Positions 33,700 to 42,529 of a DNA stretch of 64,000 bases are shown piece by piece. Position numbers and translations under genes: made by a program. Positions within the stretch are counted from its first letter, which is position 1; each line of letters starts with the position of its first letter. The stretch comes from Rhizobium sophorae (GTDB taxonomy: Bacteria; Pseudomonadota; Alphaproteobacteria; Rhizobiales; Rhizobiaceae). The stretch is taken from contig NZ_JABFCN010000048.1 in NCBI RefSeq assembly GCF_013087515.1, forward strand, positions 124,001 to 188,000. The letters run 5' to 3'. The notes under the pieces are model-generated. The model had not been told where the DNA came from and ran no database searches. It worked only from the letters and a program-made list of their open reading frames with translations.

Positions 33700-36096
33700 T
33701 TATTCTCCGTAGGGGATCCAGATATTCTTCACATCCACAGCGCGGCGAAGGTATAGCGCGCCTTCGGCAGCGGCTCTGTCCATCCAGTCCGTCGCCTTGC
33801 CATTGTCCACGAAGGTTCGCTTGAGATTGCCCGAAGACAGCTTCTCCACCACCGTCGAAAGTTCCGCCGAGCCGAAGGCCCATACCGCATCAACGTCATT
33901 GTGCGCGGCAAGGATCTTTGCCAGTTCGATCGCCGACCCGGTGACGATATTGACGACACCGGCAGGCACATCCGACGTTTCCAGAACGGAATAGAAATCC
34001 GTCGCCGAAAGCGGGAAGGGCTCACTCGGCACCGCCACGACACGATTGCCGGTGGCAATCAACGGCGCAACCAGACTGATAAAACCGAGCAGCGGCGCTT
34101 CCGGCGGGCAAATGACGCCAACGACGCCGATGGCTTCCGGCATGGCCAGGGCAACGCCGCGAAGCGGCGGCTGATGAATGCCGCCTTCATATTTGTCCGC
34201 CCAGGCTGCATAAGTGAAGAGACGCGAAATCGCGGCATCGACCTCGGCGTTTGCATTGGCTGCGGAAGCTCCGGTCATCGCTGCTATCCGCGAGGCGAAC
34301 TCATCGGCGCGACCATTGAGGTTTTCGGCGATGTAATAGAGAATCTGGGCGCGGTTATGAGTGGTCGCATTCGACCAGGCAGAGGCGGCCTGAGCAGCAA
34401 CCACTGCATTGCGGATGTCCTTGCGGTTGCCTTCGCCGACCTCCCCGATCGCCTTGCCCTTGGGTGAGGCGATGACCCGGGAATAATTGCCGTCTGGGCG
34501 CGCCTGCTTGCCACCGATAAAGAGCTTTGCCGTCCGGTCGATGCTTGGCAGGGCGAAATCGCCGGCAACCGGCTTCACTTGCGAAAGTGCGGGCATTGCT
34601 GCGCGCGCCTTGCGGCCGACCCAAGTCTTCGGCTTCAGATATTCGTAGCAACCTTCCCGTCCGCCTTCGCGGCCGAATCCGGATTCACGCTTGCCGCCAA
34701 AACCGACGGCAGCATCGAAAAGATTGGTGGCATTCACCCAGACCACGCCGGCTGCGAGCTTTGCCGCAACGTTCAGCGCCAAGCCGATCGTCTCGCTCCA
34801 GACGCTCGCGGCGAGGCCGTAGCGGGTGTGATTGGCAAGCTGGATGGCCTCTTCCGGTGTGCGGAAAGTCATGGAGACCGCAACTGGCCCGAAGATTTCT
34901 TCGGTCGCGACGATCGATGTCGGCTGCACGCCGCTCAGAAGCGTCGGCGGGTAGAAGCTGCCGCCCTTCGGCAGGTCGATCTTCGCCTGATGGAGCGTCG
35001 CGCCCTCTGAAACTCCCTTTTTCACCAGGGTTTCGATACGCGTCAATTGCACGGGTGCGATGATCGCACCCATATCGATGCACTTGTCCAAAGGCTGACC
35101 GACCCGCAATGTCTGCATGCGGCGCTTCAGCCGCTCGTGGAAAAGATCGGCAACGCCTTCCTGCACCAGAAGCCGCGAACCGGCGCAGCAGACCTGTCCC
35201 TGATTGAACCAGATCGCGTCGACCACGCCTTCCACGGCGCCGTCGATATCGGCGTCGTCAAAAACGACGAAAGGTGACTTGCCGCCGAGTTCCAGCGTCA
35301 ATGATTTGCCGCTGCCTGCGGTACGCTCGCGAATAAGGCGCCCGACCTCGGTCGATCCGGTAAAGGCAATTTTATCGATATCCTCATGCCCGACGAGCAG
35401 CGCGCCTGTTTCGCCTTCTCCCGTCACGATATTGAGCACGCCCGGCGGTAGGCCCGCCGCCGATGCCAGTTCGGCAAAGAGAAGCGCCGTCAGCGACGTG
35501 AATTCGGCAGGCTTCAGGATGACGGTGTTGCCGAGCGCCAAAGCCGGCGCCACTTTCCAGGCCAGCATCAGGAATGGGAAATTCCACGGGATGATCTGGC
35601 CGACGACGCCCACCGGCACATGATCGGCGAATTCCGTGTCCTGGATCTGCGCCCATCCGGCGTGATGATAGAAATGACGGGCTGCCAGCGGCACGTCGAG
35701 ATCGCGGGTTTCCCGGATCGGCTTGCCGTTGTCGATCGCCTCGACCACGGCAATCAGACGCGCATGGCGCTGGATCATCCGGGCAAGCGCATAGAGATGG
35801 CGCGCCCGCGCGTGGCCTGGCAGTCGCGCCCATGACGCCTGTGCCTTGCGGGCCGCAGCAACCGCATTGTCCACATCCGCCGCACCGCCGTTGGCGAGCT
35901 TCGCCAGGACCTTGCCGGTGGCTGGCTCGAACGTGTCGAAGCTCTTGCCCGACACGGAGGGCACGAATGCGCCATTGATGAAGTGACCGAAACCGGAAGC
36001 GTGGCGCGCTAGCCAATCGCGAGCTTCGATATCAGATTCAGGGGCAGGGCCGTAGGACATTTCGTCGAAATGCTTTGCAACCGTCATTTGGATCAT
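33700..36096 (-). CDS. Two-domain aldehyde dehydrogenase, second domain without catalytic residues
   Basis: 798 residues. I chose the ATG at 36096 because it overlaps the deoC stop as ATGA; an ATG three codons later is possible. Domain 1 (about 25-500) is a complete aldehyde dehydrogenase: PWNFPFLMLAWKVAPALALG, FTGSTEVGR, catalytic glutamate in LTLELGGKSPFVVFDDADID and cysteine in FNQGQVCCAGSR. Domain 2 (about 520-798) has the cofactor-domain fold (FIGGKQARPDGNYSRVI, GVVGVICPPEAPLLGFI) but no glutamate or NxGQxC motif. It probably oxidises the acetaldehyde that DeoC releases. Confidence 0.88.
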   Translation of the reverse strand: MIQMTVAKHFDEMSYGPAPESDIEARDWLARHASGFGHFINGAFVPSVSGKSFDTFEPATGKVLAKLANGGAADVDNAVAAARKAQASWARLPGHARARHLYALARMIQRHARLIAVVEAIDNGKPIRETRDLDVPLAARHFYHHAGWAQIQDTEFADHVPVGVVGQIIPWNFPFLMLAWKVAPALALGNTVILKPAEFTSLTALLFAELASAAGLPPGVLNIVTGEGETGALLVGHEDIDKIAFTGSTEVGRLIRERTAGSGKSLTLELGGKSPFVVFDDADIDGAVEGVVDAIWFNQGQVCCAGSRLLVQEGVADLFHERLKRRMQTLRVGQPLDKCIDMGAIIAPVQLTRIETLVKKGVSEGATLHQAKIDLPKGGSFYPPTLLSGVQPTSIVATEEIFGPVAVSMTFRTPEEAIQLANHTRYGLAASVWSETIGLALNVAAKLAAGVVWVNATNLFDAAVGFGGKRESGFGREGGREGCYEYLKPKTWVGRKARAAMPALSQVKPVAGDFALPSIDRTAKLFIGGKQARPDGNYSRVIASPKGKAIGEVGEGNRKDIRNAVVAAQAASAWSNATTHNRAQILYYIAENLNGRADEFASRIAAMTGASAANANAEVDAAISRLFTYAAWADKYEGGIHQPPLRGVALAMPEAIGVVGVICPPEAPLLGFISLVAPLIATGNRVVAVPSEPFPLSATDFYSVLETSDVPAGVVNIVTGSAIELAKILAAHNDVDAVWAFGSAELSTVVEKLSSGNLKRTFVDNGKATDWMDRAAAEGALYLRRAVDVKNIWIPYGE

Positions 36097-37121
36097 CCAA
36101 TCGGGTGTCTGTTGAGGGCCGAATAGGCGCCGGTGACGTGATGCTCGAGCTGCCGCTCGATATCCGCAAGCAAGCTTGATGCTCCGATGCGGAAGAGATC
36201 GGGCTCCAGCCACTCGCGCCCCAGTTCGTCCTTCATCAGGAACTGGTAGTTCAACACGTCCTTCGCCGCGGAAATGCCTCCGGCCGGCTTGTAGCCGATC
36301 TTGATACCGGTGCGCTCCTGATAGGCGCGGATCGCCCGCAGCATGGTCAATGTCACGGCCAGCGTCGCATTGACGCCTTCTTTGCCGGTCGAGGTCTTGA
36401 TGAAATCGGCTCCCGCCATCATGCAGACCAGCGAGGCCCTGGTGACATTGCGGAGCGTCTTCAGGTCGCCGGTCGCCAGAATGGCTTTGACATGCGCATC
36501 ACCGCAGGCGGCGCGATATTCTTTCATTTCCTCGTAGAGTGCTGTCCAGTTGCCGGTCAGCACATGCTCGCGGGTGATGACGATGTCGATTTCCTTCGCG
36601 CCATCGGCAACTGACGCCTCGATTTCCTTGACCTTGAGGTGGTGCGGGCTGAGGCCGGCAGGGAAACCGGTCGAAACCGCGGCGACCGGAATGCCGGAAT
36701 CTCCGAGCGCCTCAACGGCCGTTGTAACAAAACGATGGTAGACGCAGATGGCGCCGGTGGTGATCGAACGGCCGCTCATGCCAAGGGAATCCATAATGTC
36801 GGCACGTATCGGATTCATCGCCTTCGCGCACAACCGCTTGACGCGTTCGGGGGTATCGTCGCCGTTCAACGTCGTCAGGTCGATGCAGGTCACCGCCTTC
36901 AGGAGCCAAGCCGCCTGTGCGTCCTTTTTGACGGTGCGGCGTCCGGGAAGCGAGGCTACGCGGCGCTCGGTGGCAGACAGGTTGACCCGGGTATCAAGCA
37001 CCCAAGACAAATCGAGTTCCATACCGGTATTGCGCGGCCGGTTATGGGTGCCGTCCGGCAATCGCGAAGGGGCTGCGTGATGCGCCGCGTTTGCCGCATT
37101 GTGAACAGCAACGGTTTCCAA
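36093..37121 (-). CDS. deoC: Deoxyribose-phosphate aldolase
   Basis: Class I aldolase that cleaves 2-deoxyribose 5-phosphate into glyceraldehyde 3-phosphate and acetaldehyde. 342 residues, longer than the E. coli enzyme owing to a 70-residue N-terminal extension. The Schiff-base lysine is in FIKTSTGKEGVNATL; a second active-site lysine in GIKIGYKPAGGIS; and the aspartate in KEIDIVITREHVL. Head of the enzyme part of the operon, with the aldehyde dehydrogenase coupled behind it. Confidence 0.93.
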   Translation of the reverse strand: METVAVHNAANAAHHAAPSRLPDGTHNRPRNTGMELDLSWVLDTRVNLSATERRVASLPGRRTVKKDAQAAWLLKAVTCIDLTTLNGDDTPERVKRLCAKAMNPIRADIMDSLGMSGRSITTGAICVYHRFVTTAVEALGDSGIPVAAVSTGFPAGLSPHHLKVKEIEASVADGAKEIDIVITREHVLTGNWTALYEEMKEYRAACGDAHVKAILATGDLKTLRNVTRASLVCMMAGADFIKTSTGKEGVNATLAVTLTMLRAIRAYQERTGIKIGYKPAGGISAAKDVLNYQFLMKDELGREWLEPDLFRIGASSLLADIERQLEHHVTGAYSALNRHPIG

Positions 37122-37226
37122 ATCGAATCCTCCTGGCCAGAGCGTGAAAGTCCTGTTGCCATCAGTGCAGACGCACGAAGCGGAAGCTTCACAACTGGGT
37201 CAAATGTGATTTTTTTTTCATTGTTT

Positions 37227-37242
37227 GTGACGTTTGCATCAC
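37227..37242. promoter_or_regulatory. Candidate DeoR operator before deoC
   Basis: GTGA-CGTTTGCA-TCAC, an inverted repeat about 105 bases upstream of deoC and 55 bases beyond the DeoR stop. A T-rich run (37210-37219) lies beside it. DeoR-family repressors use such interrupted palindromes. Confidence 0.45.
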
Positions 37243-37296
37243 CGCGCCGCTGCGTCAAGTTTAGATTTCAATAGGCGCAGAAAAAATGCGGATCTC

Positions 37297-38019
37297 TCAG
37301 TCGAAGTCGTTCATACCGTTTTCGGTGATGACCACATCGAACGACCTCATGTCGCTGAAAAAGGCCGGCTTGAGCTTGCCGATTTTGCTGCTGTCGGCGA
37401 GAAGAATATTCTTTCGTGCCCGGGACATCGCCTTTTTCTTGATCTCCGCTTCGTGAAAATGCGCGCAGGTCGCGCCACGCCGAGCATCGACACCGGCTGC
37501 AGAAAGAAATGCCACGTTGATCACAAGCTGATCGAGCATTTCCAGCCCCGAGGCACCGGAAAAGCTTGCCGATGCAGGGTGGTAAAGACCACCGAGCATA
37601 ACAAGGCGAACGTTAGGTTTTCGCGTCAGACGATCGGCAACATTCATGGCGTAACAGATCGCCGTTATGTGAATCCGGTCTGGGAGCAGATCGACCAGAT
37701 AGGGTAACGTAGTGCCGCAATCGAAAAACACCGTATCATCATGGTGAATGTAATCAATGGCTTGTGTGCAGACTTGCCGTTTTGCCGCGGCATGACTGTC
37801 GGCTGCCTTGGAAATTTCATAGGGATCGTTTTCCGCTTCGACAGCCGCAACGATATGGCCGCCGAGAAACGCGAATTGGTCTGCATTGGCACTGACATCA
37901 CGCCGAACCGTCATCTCTGAGACGCCCAGGATCTCGGCAGCATTCTTGATGTGCAGAATGCGATGTTGTGAAAGGGCCTCGGATAAGACTGCTATGCGCC
38001 GGCCCCTGCGACTATCCAT
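37297..38019 (-). CDS. DeoR-family transcriptional repressor
   Basis: 240 residues. N-terminal helix-turn-helix: RRIAVLSEALSQHRILHIKN, then AAEILGVSEMTVRRDVSA. The C-terminal sugar-phosphate sensor domain shows DTVFFDCGTTLPYLVDLLP, VMLGGLYHPASASF and LADSSKIGKLKP, the usual DeoR sensor loops. Directly upstream of and co-oriented with deoC, 175 bases apart; it most likely represses the deoxyribose locus until a sugar phosphate binds. Confidence 0.92.
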   Translation of the reverse strand: MDSRRGRRIAVLSEALSQHRILHIKNAAEILGVSEMTVRRDVSANADQFAFLGGHIVAAVEAENDPYEISKAADSHAAAKRQVCTQAIDYIHHDDTVFFDCGTTLPYLVDLLPDRIHITAICYAMNVADRLTRKPNVRLVMLGGLYHPASASFSGASGLEMLDQLVINVAFLSAAGVDARRGATCAHFHEAEIKKKAMSRARKNILLADSSKIGKLKPAFFSDMRSFDVVITENGMNDFD

Positions 38020-38414
38020 ATCGCATGTCTCCCTAATCGTTCACACTGGAATAGTGTTCTGATGATAATTTAACAAGGGACTGCCATTCTCATCTCGTTT
38101 GCCCCTCGACCCACGATTCGGCACCTGCGCTGAGATGCAGCTTCTGCACCAGCCGATTGCGCGCACATGGGATATCCTCGCAATTTTATAGAGAAACCCC
38201 GCATTTTGAAATGAGAATTTGTGAATGATCTTTCATTTTTTGTTTGAATAGTCACAAGATCGCATAGATGTTGCCCACTTCGCCTGCGGGAAGGGGGACG
38301 ACGAGATCGACATTTCGGCCGGCAGGGGGTGACTTCGTCGCGCCTTTGGTCGGGTGGCCCTCCGACCAGAGGCTTCATCCTCGCGATTGCAGAGAATATT
38401 GCTGGCTGCGCGTG
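38020..38414. other. Gene-free stretch upstream of the DeoR gene
   Basis: 395 bases between two minus-strand genes. It holds a hairpin, TGGTCGG / CCGACCA (38347-38368, 8-base loop), likely ending the hydrolase transcript, and an AT-rich zone near 38040-38080 that suits the DeoR promoter. No coding content recognised. Confidence 0.5.
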
Positions 38415-39173
38415 CTACTCGCCGGCCTTCCTTGCTGCCGTTTCGATCACATCGGCGACCTTTTCCGGCTGGGACGCGAAGACGGCGTGGCTGGCCTTGA
38501 TCTCGGTCACTTCGCTGCCGGCGCGTTTTGCCATGTCACGCTCCAGCTCGGGGTTGATGGAGCGATCCTCGGTGGCGACGATCGACCAGCTTTTCTTTGT
38601 CCGCCATGCCGGCTGGGTGATCTTGGCCGAGAAAGCCTGCTTCGAGGCGAAGACCTGCGACTTTGCCATGAAATCGGCTTCGGCTTTCGGAAGGTCGGCC
38701 GCGAAAGCCGCGGCGAAGGCGCCCGGATCGAGATAGAGATATTTGCCGTCCTTCGTTTCCTTGATATCCATGCTGCCGGCGGGCTTGGAGCTGGCGAGGC
38801 CGAGTAGGCTTTCGCCCTTGTCGGGCTGGAAGGCAGCGACATAGACCAGGCCCGCGACCGCGGGATCGTTGCCGGCTTCGGTGATGACCATGCCGCCGTA
38901 ACTGTGCCCAACGAGCAGGACCGGTCCGTCCTGAAGGTCGAGAACACGCTTGGTCGCCGCCACATCGTCGTCGAGCGAGGTGATGGGCTGCTGGACGATG
39001 GTGACGTTGAATCCGCGCTTCTCGAGAATGTCCGTCGCCTTGCGCCATCCCGAGCCGTCGGCCAGCGCGCCGTGGACGATCACGATGTTCTTGACTGCGG
39101 CAGCTTCTGCTGCGAACGCGATGGCGGTGGTAGCAAATGCAAGCGCTGCAGTGAAAAGAAGACGTTTGTTCAT
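38415..39173 (-). CDS. Exported alpha/beta hydrolase
   Basis: 252 residues from the ATG at 39173 with a signal peptide to about residue 24 (AAEAAA). Alpha/beta fold: NIVIVHGALADGSGW (oxyanion strand), nucleophile serine in LLVGHSYGGMVI, acid near the EDRSINPELE segment and histidine in IKASHAVFASQP, a full Ser-Asp/Glu-His set. The PGAP-style family is an esterase/lactonase-like group resembling salicylate esterases. Substrate unknown. Confidence 0.88.
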   Translation of the reverse strand: MNKRLLFTAALAFATTAIAFAAEAAAVKNIVIVHGALADGSGWRKATDILEKRGFNVTIVQQPITSLDDDVAATKRVLDLQDGPVLLVGHSYGGMVITEAGNDPAVAGLVYVAAFQPDKGESLLGLASSKPAGSMDIKETKDGKYLYLDPGAFAAAFAADLPKAEADFMAKSQVFASKQAFSAKITQPAWRTKKSWSIVATEDRSINPELERDMAKRAGSEVTEIKASHAVFASQPEKVADVIETAARKAGE

Positions 39174-39227
39174 GACTATCAGTCCTTTGGTCATTGTTCA
39201 TGATCGGGATATTGATGCGTTTCAGGT

Positions 39228-41006
39228 TCAGCCGAATGTGAAGGCGTAGGCCTGCACTCCGGGGTCGAGGAAGCGGATTTCGAAATTGCGGGCGGCGACC
39301 GGGCCGGACTGGCGGACAAGCTGGTAAAGTCTCGTCGCCGTCACCGTTCCGTTGCCGTCGGCATCGATGTCTGCGCCGTGGTCAAGCCCCGGCGCCTTGC
39401 CGTCGACCTTCACCTGGAAGCGGATCGGTTTGCCGCCGGCGCCGGATCCGAGAACGAGATGCAGATCGCGCGCGCTGAAGCGATAAGTGATGCCGCCGCC
39501 CGGCTGATCAAGGGCCGCCTGATCCGGGCCGACGATCCAGGTTCCGGAGAGGCCCCATCCATTGAGGCCCGGTTCGCTGATCGTATAATTTTGTGCCAGG
39601 TCAGCTTGCAGCCCTTCCGGAGAGGCGAAGTTCGTCGCCTGTTCGTAGCCAAGATAGGTCTCGCCGGAGCGGATATTGCGGAGATCAGGGGCTGCTTCCA
39701 CGCCCTTGGCCTCCGGCGCGGCCGGCGCGCTTGCCGTCGCCTGGCTGCCGGCCTCGCGCAACAGGTCCTGAATGGCCTTTTCGGTCCTGTCGTAATTGCC
39801 TTCGCCGAAATGGTGGTAACGAATCTGACCCTTGGCATCGATCAGATAGGCGGCAGGCCAGTAGCTGTTTTCGAAAGCGCGCCAGATTTTGTAATCATTG
39901 TCGATCGCAACGGGATAGCCGATCTTGAAATCGTCGATTGCGCTTTTGACGTTGTCGATCTTCTTCTCGAAGGCAAATTCCGGGGCGTGGACGCCGATCA
40001 CCACGAGGCCTTGATCGGCGTATTTTTCTGCCCAGGCCCTGACATAGGGGATGGTGCGAATGCAGTTGATGCAGGAATAGGTCCAGAAGTCGACGAGCAC
40101 GACTTTGCCCCGCAATTGCTCTGATGTCAGAGGCTCAGAGTTCAGCCATTCGACCGCGCCGTCGAGCGAAGGGGCGCGGCCTTCGACGGGCAAGTCGCTG
40201 TGGAAGGGTTTCTGCGCATCAGCTGCGGCGATCACCACCTCGTTGCTCGCCAGCTCGGAAGATGCGCCACTGAGCGGCTTTGCATGCAGCCTGTCGAGCA
40301 CGGCCTGTTCCAGCGATGTGGTGCTGGCATAGGAGAGCCGGGCGAGCAGGCTGGTATCCAGTCCAAGCGCGATGACGGCGACACCCGCCAGGACGGCAGC
40401 GCCGAGCCCTTGACGAATCCTGTCGCCAACGCCGAGCGAACGTTTCATGGCGGTGAATATCTGGCCACCGACCAGCAGGGCGACGGCAAGCGAACTCGCA
40501 GCGCCAGCGGCGTAGGCGATCAGCAGGAAGGTCGTTTGCAGATTGGCGCCCTGCAATGCGGCGCCGGTCAGCACCAGGCCGAGGATCGGACCGGCGCAGG
40601 GCGCCCAGAGCAGTCCGGTGGCGACGCCGAGAAGAAGCGCACTCTTCACGGTCGTGGTGCCGCGCCCGCCGCCGCTGGCGTTCACAAGATTGTTCCCAAG
40701 GTCGACGACCGGCCGTGCGAGCGTGCTTGCGAAACGCGGCGAAAGCAGGCTCGCGCCAAAGAGCGCAAGCAGGACGATGGCGGCAAGGCGGCCATATTCA
40801 TTGGCGCGAATGGCCCAGCTGCCGCCGACTGCGGCAAGCGTTGCGACCAGCGCGAAGGTGGCAGCCATGCCCGCCAGCATGGGCAGCGTGCTCCGGACGA
40901 AGGGCTGTCCGGCACGGGCAAAGACGAAAGGGAGGATGGGGAGGATGCAGGGGCTGAGGATCGTCAGCGCGCCTCCGAGATAGGCAATGATCAGAAGTGT
41001 CATCAT
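39228..41006 (-). CDS. CcdA-thioredoxin fusion (DipZ-like thiol-disulfide protein)
   Basis: 592 residues from the ATG at 41006 (AAAGGA upstream; next codon is also ATG). Domain 1 (1-230) is CcdA/DsbD-type membrane segments with LSPCILPILPFVF and LLWAPCAGPILG, the two transport cysteines. A linker, then a TlpA/AhpC-type redoxin (about 280-420) with active site SCINCIRTIPYVRAW, then a C-terminal DipZ beta-domain (about 450-590) with YRFSARDLHLVLGSG. It passes electrons from the cytoplasm to periplasmic thiols. A longer reading to 41165 enters the divergent promoter. Confidence 0.9.
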   Translation of the reverse strand: MMTLLIIAYLGGALTILSPCILPILPFVFARAGQPFVRSTLPMLAGMAATFALVATLAAVGGSWAIRANEYGRLAAIVLLALFGASLLSPRFASTLARPVVDLGNNLVNASGGGRGTTTVKSALLLGVATGLLWAPCAGPILGLVLTGAALQGANLQTTFLLIAYAAGAASSLAVALLVGGQIFTAMKRSLGVGDRIRQGLGAAVLAGVAVIALGLDTSLLARLSYASTTSLEQAVLDRLHAKPLSGASSELASNEVVIAAADAQKPFHSDLPVEGRAPSLDGAVEWLNSEPLTSEQLRGKVVLVDFWTYSCINCIRTIPYVRAWAEKYADQGLVVIGVHAPEFAFEKKIDNVKSAIDDFKIGYPVAIDNDYKIWRAFENSYWPAAYLIDAKGQIRYHHFGEGNYDRTEKAIQDLLREAGSQATASAPAAPEAKGVEAAPDLRNIRSGETYLGYEQATNFASPEGLQADLAQNYTISEPGLNGWGLSGTWIVGPDQAALDQPGGGITYRFSARDLHLVLGSGAGGKPIRFQVKVDGKAPGLDHGADIDADGNGTVTATRLYQLVRQSGPVAARNFEIRFLDPGVQAYAFTFG

Positions 41007-41146
41007 CGTTTCCTTTGAAACCGATTGATCGGGCTCTGGGCGGCGATGGGCCTGAACCAGCAACGTGGGGATATGGCCGGGCGGACGTATCCTCGATGTG
41101 TCCGGTTTTTCGGGGAAATGTACCGAACTATTGCGGTCGGGGGCGG

Positions 41147-41315
41147 GCGATACAAAGCGATACAAACTGCCGCCCGGCGGCGGGCTGTGGCGAAAGCGCC
41201 GCGTCCGGTGCGAGGCTTTGCTCGGTCGGCGCGATTGTATCAGAATGTATCCCGGCGGCCGGAAGCTACATCCGCATTCAATAACCGACGGCTCGCGACA
41301 TATGGGCGATACAAG
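41147..41315. promoter_or_regulatory. Tandem 10-bp operator-like repeats (GATACAA boxes)
   Basis: GCGATACAAA occurs twice in tandem at 41147-41166. In the opposite orientation TGTATC occurs twice with the same 10-base period at 41236-41255, and a single GCGATACAAG at 41306-41315. Direct repeats at one helical turn are typical of OmpR-family response regulators, and such a regulator is encoded downstream (42530). The sites lie between divergent transcription units. Confidence 0.6.
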
Positions 41316-41360
41316 CGCAACCTCATATCAGCACCGTGATCCATTCGACAGGAGAGACCG

Positions 41361-42407
41361 ATGTCAGAGCCAATCAACCATCACCGCCGCCGTTTCTTCG
41401 GCATGACGGCCGTCGCCCTTGCGGCCATCGAATTCGGCGTGACCGGCACGGCCGCCGCTCAATCAGCGACCGCCGCATCCCTGCCTGATGTCAAGGTGGG
41501 AACCCACACGTCCTTCGAAGCGCTGAAGCAGGTGAAGGCCGGCGTACTCGACATCGGTTATGCCGAGGCGGGGAAGGCGGATGGCCCTGTCGTGCTGCTG
41601 CTGCATGGCTGGCCCTATGACATCTATAGTTTCGTCGATGTCGCACCGCTGCTTGCTTCGGCAGGCTACAGGGTGATCGTGCCCTATCTGCGCGGCTACG
41701 GGACGACCCGCTTCCTGGACGACCAGACGCCGCGCAACGGCCAGCCGTCAGCGCTCGCCGCCGATATGATCGCGCTGCTCGATGCGCTCGATATCGAGAA
41801 GGCGGTCATTGCCGGCTACGACTGGGGCGGGCGAACCGCCAACATCATGGCGGCGCTCTGGCCGGAGCGCTGCAAGGCGATGGTCTCGGTGAGCGGCTAC
41901 CTGATCGGCAGCCAGGAGGCCAACAAGAAGCCGCTGCCGCCGAAGGCCGAACTTGCCTGGTGGTATCAGTTCTATTTCGCCACCGAACGCGGTCGGCTGG
42001 GCTATGAGAGCAACACCCACGATTTCGCAAAGCTCATCTGGCAGACGGCTTCGCCGAAGTGGAACTTCGACGACGCGACATTCGACAGATCGGCCGCTGC
42101 CTTCGACAATCCCGACCATGTCGCCATCGTCATTCACAATTATCGCTGGCGCCTGGGGCTTGTCGAAGGCGAGGCAAAGTACGATGCCTACGAGACGACG
42201 CTCGCCGCAACGCCCGTCATTTCGGTGCCGACCATCACCATGGAGGGCGATGTAAACGGTGCGCCGCATCCGCAGCCTTCCGCTTATGCCGGAAAGTTCT
42301 CCGGCAGATACGAGCATCGCACGATCGGCGGAGGCATCGGCCACAACCTGCCTCAGGAGGCGCCTCAGGCCTTCGCGCAGGCTGTCATAGACGTCGATCG
42401 CTTTTAA
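41361..42407 (+). CDS. Tat-exported alpha/beta hydrolase (epoxide hydrolase/dehalogenase-like)
   Basis: 348 residues. Twin-arginine signal HHRRRFFGMTAVALAA. The fold shows VVLLLHGWPYDIYSF (HGxP oxyanion motif), nucleophile aspartate in IAGYDWGGRTANIMA and histidine in GGIGHNLPQEAPQA. An aspartate nucleophile in GYDWGG is typical of epoxide hydrolases and haloalkane dehalogenases. Precedes the two-component pair on the same strand by 122 bases, and its promoter region holds the GATACAA boxes. Confidence 0.88.
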   Translation: MSEPINHHRRRFFGMTAVALAAIEFGVTGTAAAQSATAASLPDVKVGTHTSFEALKQVKAGVLDIGYAEAGKADGPVVLLLHGWPYDIYSFVDVAPLLASAGYRVIVPYLRGYGTTRFLDDQTPRNGQPSALAADMIALLDALDIEKAVIAGYDWGGRTANIMAALWPERCKAMVSVSGYLIGSQEANKKPLPPKAELAWWYQFYFATERGRLGYESNTHDFAKLIWQTASPKWNFDDATFDRSAAAFDNPDHVAIVIHNYRWRLGLVEGEAKYDAYETTLAATPVISVPTITMEGDVNGAPHPQPSAYAGKFSGRYEHRTIGGGIGHNLPQEAPQAFAQAVIDVDRF

Positions 42408-42529
42408 GTCGACGGTATCGGGCTGCAGGGCCTCGTTGCTCCGGCCGCCGGAATATGCGTAGGTCGTGTCAACCGCCTCGATATGGGGCGGAGGACGCGG
42501 CCGCTTCTATCGGTAAGGAGCCGGGAAAT

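Noticed and set aside
32157-33824. Long plus-strand frame across ribokinase and RbsD genes
   Set aside because: Antisense to two genes with intact signatures and codon structure; no recognisable content of its own.
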